Origin: Sciurus carolinensis
Lineage: Eukaryota > Chordata > Mammalia > Rodentia > Sciuridae
Assembly (NCBI RefSeq): GCF_902686445.1
Contig: NC_062217.1
Span: forward strand, 88,035,758-88,099,757
Reading direction: 5' to 3'
DNA length: 64,000 bases
Made by a program: the position numbers and the translations under genes. The notes beneath the pieces are model-generated. The model was given only the letters and a program-made list of their open reading frames with translations, had not been told where the DNA came from and did no database searches. This document shows, in pieces, positions 56,019 through 64,000 of this stretch; position 1 is the first letter of the stretch; each line of letters opens with the position of its first letter.

Positions 56019-56232
56019 CTTTTTTTTTTTTTTTTTTTTTTTGGTACCAGGATTGACCTCAGGGACACTCAACAATTGAGTCACATCCCCAGTCCTACAT
56101 TGTATTTAGAGAAAGGGTCTCACTGAGCTGCTTAGTGTCTCACCAGTTCAGAGGCTGAATTTTGAACTCTTCCTCCTGCCTCAGTTTCCCAAGTTGCTGG
56201 GATTACAGGTGTGTGCCACCAAGCCCGGGCTC
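56019..56232 (-). mobile_element. B1/ID compound SINE
   Basis: A T tract, then 'ggtaccaggattgacctcagggacactcaacaattgagtcacatcccc' (ID half) and 'ctcctgcctcagtttcccaagttgctgggattacaggtgtgtgccacc' (B1 half). Confidence 0.92.
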
Positions 56233-56455
56233 CACCAGCACTCTTGATCTGGTTCATTTTAGTCACTGGAAACAGTGATAGCTCTCATAAGTGTTAGCCT
56301 CTGTTCTAATGGTTTAAAGATAAATTCAAGGAACAACTTTCTTAAACAGAGCAAACAAAACAATATTTGCTGTTATTCTCCTTTCCTCTATCAAAATGTT
56401 CATGTAAATTTATTTTTTATTTCTCTCAAAAACAATTCTGAAAAGAGTATCTTCA

Positions 56456-56954
56456 TGATGTGCCCAAAGGCTCGAGACCCCGCAAAGACCACCAGAGACC
56501 ACGATCAATGCAAGCAGCAAAGAGTCATTTATTAGCAAGCTCGAGCCTGGTCCTCTGCGTCCTTAACCGGTGACGCTAAGAGAGGCCCCGAGCCCTCGTT
56601 AGCAGGGTTTTTATAATGAAAGGCAAGCAGTTTTACAGTGTTCTTTTAATTGGTTAACATTTGAACAGCTAAACATTAGTCCTCCTCTGGTTGGGTCCGG
56701 CCAATCTATTTGATTCTCATTGGGTCCTGCCAGAACTGAACGGTCCTAGTGGAAGAAGGGAGGAGGGAAGGGGTGAACTATGCAGGAGATGAGTTGGGGC
56801 TAAGCCCCGCTCCTGTCCTTGACAGATAAGGTCTCCAGGCAACCTCACATTCCTCGGACAAATATCTCTTAACAACCTTGGTAAGCACAGGGGCCCAGCA
56901 GTCCTGTTTGTCCTTGAGACATTTAGCAGCACAGATACCACCCTGCTCTCAACA
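56456..56954 (-). repeat. ERV 3' LTR
   Basis: On the minus strand it begins TGTTGAGAGC and ends GGGCACATCA (the other LTR ends CAACA). TATA-like TTATAAAAACC is at 56,605-56,615 and the polyadenylation signal AATAAA at 56,528-56,533 (both antisense). A CCAAT motif lies at about 56,649-56,653. Confidence 0.95.
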
Positions 56955-56965
56955 TTCCCCCCTTT
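56955..56965 (-). promoter_or_regulatory. ERV polypurine tract
   Basis: AAAGGGGGGAA directly abuts the 3' LTR on the minus strand, the position of the plus-strand DNA primer in retroviruses. Confidence 0.85.
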
Positions 56966-56997
56966 CCAAGAACATTTAGAGAGCCAATCTTGGGTCT

Positions 56998-57378
56998 CTA
57001 TTGTTTTAATTCTTGTTGCTTAATGGGCTGATATTGGGCCTTTAGCACCATTAGCTGTACTGTATTTATTCTATCTTTAACAAAAGCAATTAACTTATTG
57101 ATTATACAAGGTCCTATAGTTAAAGCTGGTAACAACAATATTAGGGGTCCCACTGTAGCAGACACCAGAGTAGTTAACCAAGGGAAAAAATTGAACCAGG
57201 ATTCAAACCAGCTCTGACTAGCTTCCCATTCTTTCTTTCTGTTTGTTAGTCCTTCTCTAACTTTTGCCATGGATTCCCTCACTACTCCAGAATGATTAGC
57301 ATAAAACCAACATTCTTCTCCCTGAGCTGCACATAGACCTCCTTGCTTACAGTCTTTAAAGGCAGGTAAATTTGGTAA
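56998..57378 (-). pseudogene. env: ERV env transmembrane-subunit remnant
   Basis: The frame is open for 126 codons and ends in TAA just before the polypurine tract. It shows the ectodomain Cys motif, a juxtamembrane SWFESWFNFFPW stretch, a hydrophobic membrane segment and a cytoplasmic tail, in the order of gammaretroviral transmembrane proteins. Upstream, TGA at 57,379-57,381 closes the frame. The conserved CX6CC motif reads C-AAQGEE-C-W, so the last Cys, which bonds to the surface subunit in this class, is replaced. The fusion-peptide region and the surface subunit are not joined to it, so it cannot be a working envelope. Confidence 0.85.
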
Positions 57379-57452
57379 TCAATGAGCTTAGGAGATCCTT
57401 AACATTTTATTCTCCCAGGGGCAGTCTCCAACTTCCAGAAGCAGATGGCCTT

Positions 57453-57837
57453 CATGGCCTTCACTTCCTTAATTTGACCCGATCCCATATTTCTATACTA
57501 ACTGCCTGTCCCCAATTCTGACTTCATTTACCCCTCTAATACTAGGAACTCCTTCACTGCTGGAGGGAAAATTGGCAATGACCAATCTGACTTCTTCGAA
57601 CTGGAAGTGGGCAGCGTGGGGCAAGCAGTTTGGAGTTCCCTTTTTAGAAATCGGGTCAACTGAGGGGTCCAAGGTAGAAGTCTGGTTGGGGAAGAGCAGG
57701 CTGTAAAGGCATCTGGGGATGGGTGCTTCTATGAGAGAAGAACAAAAAGATATGAGTACTGAAATGAGATTGATACAATATAAATGTTGCGGAATCTGGA
57801 ACATGACAATGAATATCATAAAGATGACAGAAGTCAA
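57453..57837 (-). pseudogene. Possible env leader/surface-subunit remnant
   Basis: A 114-codon minus-strand frame (from TTG at 57,837; first ATG near 57,819) begins with a hydrophobic, signal-like stretch and holds an NQTS glycosylation-type motif. The position upstream of the transmembrane remnant fits the start of env with most of the surface subunit deleted. Sequence identity to a specific env is not clear to me. Confidence 0.35.
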
Positions 57838-57839
57838 TA

Positions 57840-60815
57840 ATTCCTCACCAGGGGGTGGAAGAACTGAGAAGTTGTTCCCATAACAAGGCCTAGCAAAGGC
57901 TGGAGGGGAGAAGGCCTTTATTCGGGGACTTTAACATTGTCCAGGTTATCAGGAATGTAAACACAATATTTAACTCTTAATGTCATTGAGGTCCCCAGAA
58001 AATATAGTTAAGCTACTTAATGTTATCTGATTTTTATACAATATCCCTTTATTGGTATAGCCTGTGTTAAGTAGAGATCTCTATATTTCTGTTACTTAGG
58101 GATAGATAATCATACTAGCAAACATAGATAAAGCCTACCTGTGACTGTAGGCCTTAAACTGACTAAAATCTTCTGACTCTGGCAGTTTTCCTTGATAGTT
58201 ATCAGGCACATTTGCCTAAGAATCTTTCTTTTGTAGCTTCCACTCTTAATTTTAGTGGGTTAACACAAGTGTACATCTTAAGTTACTTTTAACTATTATT
58301 TCTTTTAAATGCCCAAGAATAGCTATATTTTGGTTTTAACTGTTTTGCTGGGTGTCGAAGATCAAGCTGGTCAAATTGGCCTGGTTCCTGTCTTGTTAAA
58401 GAGTCAGCTGAGTTTCCACAGGGGCCACTCACAGAGAACTTAAGAGCAGCTTCTTAGCTGCATTAGTGCCATTGGTTAGGCAGGGTCTTCTCGATGAGGT
58501 GGCTTTCCTTGAAAGCATTAGGGGTGTCTCCCTTTTTCCATGACCCTCCTCTGCAGCAGATGCACTGAGTGATTTTCATCCTCTAATCTCAACCATCTCC
58601 TTGATCAGGAGGTTGTGTGACCCAGAGTTGCAGCACTCCTTAGAGAAGTCCTCTTATTCCCTGGGTTCAGGCTGACTTTGAGGGCAAGATACTGTTTTTT
58701 TTTTCATGGCCTCTGTATTTAATTCCAATTTCTAAGTTTGATCTTAATCATCCAGCAAGCCAGTCTCACCAGTCATAAAGTAAGAGTACTGGGCTTTAAC
58801 TTTAATGTCCATAACTTTACAGTCATTTACCCTTTTATTAAAGTACTACCACATACTATCTGTTTTGAAAGTGATGGCCTATTATCACAAGTTACCTAGG
58901 TTGTATGTTCTGGAAGCAGCTCCTTCTGCAAAACAGTAACAGGCAACAGTTTTACAAAATGAAATTAGCAAGAGTAAAAACATATTTAGCTTGTATAATA
59001 GTTATCTTGAATTTTGGCTGAGTTCTACATTATATACCCTGTTTGAGATCACAGTAATCTTTACAACAAACATCAAATTTTTGAGCACAACTTTAAATGA
59101 GTTAAATTCTGGCTTACTTTGGAGTCATTCTAACATGTAGCAGGGTGAGGCAGAGCCTTATCTCAGGTAAGGCAGGGCTCTTCACAAGTCTTAAGTAAAA
59201 TTTTCTAATCCTAAAGCTAATTTTTGCCCCTTTTGCCATGACCAGCATGACCAAATTTTCAAGTTCAGTGAGAGTCAAAGGAGTATTAGAAAATAAAGGT
59301 TTATAAATACAGATTTTGAAGATTAAGCTGAGATCAGATGGAGCTCTGTTCTCTGATGGAAATGCAGATCTAAAGAGTTATGTTAGCAATATTTATACAT
59401 GTCTTATTATTAGGTTAAAGAATATGTAAGCATTATTCTTTGTTTTCAGGAGAGTTACAGAGAATAGAACATCTACATAACTTTTTCCCACAACTGCAAA
59501 GTGCAATGTTAGGAACTCTGTGTAGCTCTCAAAGAAGTCCACTGTCCAAAGTTACTGTAAGGTGGGCAGGAACTAGAGAAGGGAACTGATGAACACTGGT
59601 TATCTAGCAAAACAATTTCTTTCTGCCCAAGAGCTGTGTGCCTGAGATCAATGTAAGAGCTGATAGGACTCCTGTACAGAGCCTCCCCAGGGAGGCTACT
59701 GCCACAGCAGTTAGGCATCTTGTGCTCCTACATGGGAACACTCCCAGGCACCAGGCATGCTACAGTCATGAAGTCAGGGACCCCAATCTCAGTCATTGTT
59801 GTCCCATTTTTGCTATTGTGCATTGTACTCTTTCTTAAATGTCATTTTAAGAAGTTTACATATATTGATTTCTGAGTCCATATGAACATTAGTTAACACA
59901 GTCTAACATTATATCCAGAACAGGAATCAATCAAAGAAAGGCTGAGAGAGCTTTTAACTTCTCTTTTGTGTAGCAAAATGCTTTCACCTTCTACAATATG
60001 AACCTTTAAACAAATCAGGCTGTCACTAACTCTTAGATATACATTTACATTTAAATTTTTATCTCAGTGAAATAAGTAACCAATTTTACATATACCTTAC
60101 TGATAATATGTCCCATAATGGAACATTAAAAGATAGAAATAAATCCCCAATAAAATGTACTCTTTGAGTTTAATATTACCAGTACAGACAAGTTTATTCT
60201 GGAGAATAGCAGCTTGACAAATTTCCTGCTTTAAAAACTTGTATACCTGGAAAATATGAATACATTTAATATACAAGGAGTGACCATTTCACAATTACCT
60301 TGACACTTTAATCTTACTAAATTCAGTTTTTAAAGAAAAAATTAGACTCTGTAACATAGTACAATACTCTTAACAGTTGTTTAACCATAATTGTATAAAC
60401 TCCAATTTTTAAGACTAATTGTTTTAAAGAATAAAACTTAATAGACACAAATTTAAGAGTAAATTAGTGTTTCTAAGAAATCCTTATTATTTTACCATGT
60501 CATTTTATCATATAGATTAAACTTTGGCTTATATCAGAACATTAGTATTTCACCTTAGGAAAAACCTTAAATAGCTTTAGCTGTCTCACATACACACAAC
60601 CAACTTAGTTACACACAGACTTGTTGAAACTTGCCCTTTACTTACACACAGACTTTCTTAGCACTTACTTAGACCCTCATGTATTCCATCACACAGGCAC
60701 TTTCTTACCCAGAAACATTTTTTTTTCCTTTTTATTAAATGTATTTCCAAACCCAGAACCTTTTATTTTCTCTTTCCTATCTGTTGACCCCTTTTTGTCC
60801 ACATTCTGAAACAAC
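57840..60815. other. ERV interior without viral frames
   Basis: About 3 kb where pol would be expected holds no frame above about 70 codons and no reverse-transcriptase, protease or integrase motif that I can see on either strand. It is A+T-rich. It may be strongly decayed viral sequence or non-viral sequence taken up by the element. Confidence 0.55.
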
Positions 60816-60816
60816 T

Positions 60817-61011
60817 CTAACTGAAAAACAGTGAAAGGGGAGATGGTAACTCTAAATCCAAATCTAAGAGCTCCTTGGAGCTTTGCAGAGCTGGAGGGGG
60901 AGCAGGGGGAAGTGGTAAGGGAGCAGATGGAACGCTCACCCTCTGAGTTGAGGTTTTATCTGTTAGAACATAACTCTTAATAACCTTGTTTTTAGTAATG
61001 ACACAAAGCAA
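60817..61011 (-). pseudogene. Proline-rich gag-like trace
   Basis: A 64-codon minus frame contains the proline-rich SVPSAPLPLPPAPPPALQ followed by an acidic LLDLDLELP, about 1.2 kb from the primer-binding site. Gammaretroviral gag has a proline-rich segment at a similar place. The frame is short and the match is compositional only. Confidence 0.3.
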
Positions 61012-61764
61012 TTTTAAACCCTTTTTAATTTACCAACCTATGAAAACACCAATAATGTTTAAGTATGTTACCCCATGTAATTTAAGGAGTTAAAAGTACT
61101 TGATGTTATTTAACAATGAACATTTTAACTTTGCAAATTAATCAGATGTCACCAACATACACATTTGAGTAATCCCATACATGTTAACTCTAATTCACTT
61201 ATTCTGTAAAAACCAAGGTATCAGACAAGTGTCCTGAACAGTATTTGCTGTCTCTTTTCTGTTGAAGAAAAGTCCTAGAAGCAATTGATATTAGACATTA
61301 TTTAACATCAACATTCCATTAGTTTGACCACCTAGAGACTTGCGAGTTATTTCTAAAGACATTTTACTTTTATTAGTTTACCCAATTTAAATTGAACCCT
61401 TTTAAATCACGTGAATAAAAGTATTTGGATCCATTTTTAAATTTTAATTTTAGGAGCGCTCAGTTTTGATACAGACAAAACATGACATTAGCATGACATA
61501 CAAATAATACAAAATCAAAGGCCTTGTAACTTTATAGGTGAATCTCCATTGCAATGTGACAGATGTTCAAAAACTCTAGTTGAATAAAAATAGAACTGAT
61601 CAAAAAGAAAAAAAATCATTAACCTAGGTATCCAGGATCAAAATTATGAGCTCAAAAATACAGCATTAGAGAAAAACAAAACAAAACAAGAATCCTAGAG
61701 AATGAGTTAGTTCTGTGTAGCAGCCCAGGAGTTTAAAACGGACACCTTTTTTTTTTTCTTCAGG

Positions 61765-62015
61765 TCACTCAAATGTGACAGAGTCACCCAGATGCAGCAC
61801 AGATGCTGCCCAGATGCAGCACAGAAGCTTTCCAGATGTGAGAGTCACCCAAATGCGACAGAGTCGCCCAGATGCAGCGCAGAAGCTGCCCAGATGCAGC
61901 ACGGAAGCAGTCCAGATGTGACAGTGTCACCAGATGCGACAAGTTCGCCCGAATGCAGCACAGAAGCTTCCCAGATGTGACAGAGTCACCAGATGCTACA
62001 AAGTCGCCCGATGGG
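61765..62015 (-). repeat. Tandem-repeat leader of the ERV
   Basis: About 11 units of 18-22 bp share CAGATG(C/T). Two unit types alternate: one with '(g/c)cagcacagaagct' (21-22 bp) and one with 'gacagagtcac' (18-19 bp). Together they form a higher-order period of about 80 bp repeated roughly three times. It lies between the donor-like site and gag, in the leader and packaging region. Open frames on both strands here simply translate the repeat. Confidence 0.9.
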
Positions 62016-62130
62016 TCGAGGGGACGTCTCCCGAGACCCTGCTGGGGTCCTATAGCGCGTCCGCCAGGACTATGCCAGCCCAGAACCAGAACTGCAGGCA
62101 ATTCAGACCAGAAAACACACGGCAATGCCT

Positions 62131-62139
62131 TACTCACCG
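62131..62139 (-). promoter_or_regulatory. ERV leader splice-donor-like site
   Basis: CGGTGAGTA on the minus strand matches a strong donor (G|GTGAGT) about 55 bp after the primer-binding site, where retroviruses place the donor for subgenomic RNA. Confidence 0.55.
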
Positions 62140-62192
62140 GCCGAAGGTGTCACTTATGACTCTATGATCAGGTGTCTGGGTGGGCTTGGGGC

Positions 62193-62210
62193 ATCCCGGA
62201 CGAGCCCCCA
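62193..62210 (-). promoter_or_regulatory. ERV primer-binding site, proline tRNA
   Basis: TGGGGGCTCGTCCGGGAT on the minus strand, two bases from the 5' LTR, is the 18-base complement of the tRNA-Pro 3' end used by murine-leukaemia-type gammaretroviruses. It is perfect, which fixes both orientation and class. Confidence 0.97.
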
Positions 62211-62212
62211 TA

Positions 62213-62711
62213 TGTTGTGCCCAAAGGCTCGAGACCCCGCAAAGACCACCAGAGACCACGATCAATGCAAGCAGCAAAGAGTCATTTATTAGCAAGCTCG
62301 AGCCTGGTCCTCTGCGTCCTTAACCGGTGACGCTAAGAGAGGCCCCGAGCCCTCGTTAGCAGGGTTTTTATAATGAAAGGCAAGCAGTTTTACAGTGTTC
62401 TTTTAATTGGTTAACATTTGAACAGCTAAACATTAGTCCTCCTCTGGTTGGGTCCGGCCAATCTATTTGATTCTCATTGGGTCCTGCCAGAACTGAACGG
62501 TCCTAGTGGAAGAAGGGAGGAGGGAAGGGGTGAACTATGCAGGAGATGAGTCGGGGCTAAGCCCCACTCCCATCCTTGACAGATAAGGTCTCCAGGCAAC
62601 CGCACATTCCTCGGACAAATATCTCTTAACAACCTTGGTAAGCACAGGGGCCCAGCAGTCCTGTTTGTCCTTGAGACAGTTAGCAGCACAGATACCACCC
62701 TGCTCTCAACA
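62213..62711 (-). repeat. ERV 5' LTR
   Basis: On the minus strand it runs TGTTGAGAGC...GGGCACAACA, with matching terminal TGTTG/CAACA. TATA-like TTATAAAAACC is at 62,362-62,372 and AATAAA at 62,285-62,290 (antisense). Four of the seven differences from the other LTR fall within about 20 bp (62,549-62,571). Confidence 0.95.
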
Positions 62712-64000
62712 CTCTTTCTTATACTTGTTAAGTTTTCAACTGCTACAAGTTCAATGGAACCCTTTGGCTAATTTCAGAACAATCTTCCAGTTATCAAATC
62801 CAAAGACATGTTTTTGGTACTCACTCTATTTGACCTTCTATCCAGCATTAAGTACTTTATTCTTTTCATCTTAAAACTTTTCACAATTCTGGCTACTTGG
62901 ATACTGCTCTCTTTATTTATAGTACAACTTCTGGAATACTCTGAATCTTCTTCTATTTGTCTCTTAAATGCTGTCATTAAGAAGGAGTGTTCATAGTATA
63001 GTATGTATATAGTTCATCTGAGAAAAGACTCTATATGTATATAGTTCATCTGAGAAAAGATTGAATGTCTTCCTGAATTCATTGCCTTTGACATAGAATC
63101 CATTTTACATATGCATTAGTATTAATATTAGTTTAATATTCACTTAATATACACAAGATTATTGAGCATCCTTCAAAAATTGTTATTCCTAATTCCCTTT
63201 AAACAAACTTTACCATTACTCTACAAATCTCAACATCTAATTCTCATCAACTACAAATGTACTCTATGGTTTATAATATATGCTAATTTATATTTCTTTT
63301 CTTTGCTGAAAAGTTTAGTTTCAATTGGGAAAAGTAAAAGAAAAAATCTTTCCTAAACTAAGTTCCATAGATAAATGGTCCCATTTTGACTTGTTCTTAC
63401 TTAACTTCCACTCCTCCAGGTAGAATTCTTTCTCTTCAACATATACAGTTGCTCCCTATGCCAGTGTTCCTAATGTTCTTTCATGCCTGTCTCTCCCAGC
63501 CACCCATATTCTCTTATTTATAGCCAGCTCCATCTTTCAACCTTCTGTTTAGTTTTCATCTCTGATGGTCTTACTGGTGCCTCCACTTCAAACTTCTTTT
63601 ACTTTTATGTATGATTTACATGTATTGTAGTATCATATTATCAAGTTTGTAACATATTATCATTTGCAATATATATCCTAGCTTTACACATTCATAATTT
63701 TATTTTCTAAAGCTTTTCTTGTGTATTGTTTTCTTTACAGTTCTACAACTAAGTGTTTGAAAATTAGAATTTATACTGTATTTCCTTTTATACCCTTCAC
63801 TCAATTTAACCAAGGAACAATCATATCATACAGACACCAAGATTGCTTAGTTGTTACTTAATTAAAGCCAAGAACATTTAAAAGGCACAACATCCTTATT
63901 AGATAATTCAGGAAATAAATATGAGTTGAATGATTAGTGCTATCAAGTTAAATTTCAGTTCTAATAACTGCTGGATGCTTTTTAAATCACAACTTTCTGA
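62712..64000. other. Anonymous sequence with a short tandem repeat
   Basis: No gene or assignable repeat is seen. A 27-bp unit (TATGTATATAGTTCATCTGA...) occurs perfectly at 63,002-63,028 and 63,034-63,060. A weak L2-like pyrimidine-rich stretch lies at 63,410-63,600. Confidence 0.5.

Larger units (their letters stand above)
56456..62711 (-). mobile_element. Gammaretrovirus-like ERV, gene-poor
   Basis: Two 499-bp LTRs bound a 5.26-kb interior. On the minus strand the order is LTR, proline-tRNA primer-binding site, donor-like site, tandem-repeat leader, a proline-rich gag-like trace, a long stretch without viral frames, an env transmembrane remnant, a polypurine tract and LTR. The LTRs differ at 7 positions (about 1.4%), which suggests an insertion within the last few million years at usual rodent rates (inference). 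No 4-6-bp target duplication is visible (ttca / ctct flanks). With no gag, pol or complete env frame, it would depend on proteins in trans, as do non-autonomous rodent VL30-like elements. Confidence 0.95.

Noticed and set aside
61784..62159. Overlapping 95- and 117-codon Cys/Gln/Ser-rich repeat frames on both strands
   Set aside because: They are translations of the tandem repeat in the ERV leader and occur in several frames at once.

Overview
The window reads as non-genic nuclear DNA from a rodent, most likely a squirrel-family (Sciuridae) species. The main clue is a set of compound B1/ID SINEs and plain ID elements of the kind common in sciurids, together with rodent-type L1 copies and ancient mammalian MIR, L2 and MaLR repeats. 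I found no host protein-coding gene, rRNA or functional tRNA. Almost all recognisable content is retroelement-derived. Species and chromosome are inferred, not shown.

Layout. 1-9.8 kb: decayed L2, MIR and MaLR-type relics with three younger B1/ID SINEs. 10-12.6 kb: a minus-strand L1 placed exactly at the edge of an older L1 that carries a 5' inversion. 13.8-16.1 kb: an L1 with promoter, ORF1 and the start of ORF2 but no 3' end. 18.1-23.2 kb: three more L1 inserts, including a textbook twin-primed insertion (21,888-23,210) with a 16-bp target-site duplication and a 418-bp insert without a poly(A) tail. 24.4-30.4 kb: L2 and old L1 relics, a 0.5-kb L1 insert and a long polypyrimidine tract. 30.9-39.4 kb: an unfamiliar low-copy repeat present as one inverted copy (A) and two direct copies (B, C). 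Each copy carries an exon-like block with a 30-codon phase-matched reading frame and an RFX X-box-like palindrome; copy A also has a strong CTCF-like motif. 40.67-46.72 kb: a nearly full-length young L1 with two promoter monomers, a nearly complete ORF1 and an ORF2 with five lesions. 46.7-56.4 kb: mostly anonymous A+T-rich sequence with microsatellites, MIRs and one possible solo LTR. 56.46-62.71 kb: a minus-strand gammaretrovirus-like endogenous retrovirus with two 499-bp LTRs that differ at 7 positions, a perfect proline-tRNA primer-binding site, a tandem-repeat leader and an almost non-coding interior. 62.7-64 kb: anonymous.

How it works together. Two families appear recently active: the young L1 subfamily (40.67 kb and 21.9 kb copies, marked by a telomere-like segment in the 3' UTR) and the defective retrovirus, which keeps its cis-acting signals but not its genes and so was probably mobilised by proteins from another element. 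The L1s supply the machinery that explains the SINEs. The 31-39 kb repeat cluster is the part least explained by known families.
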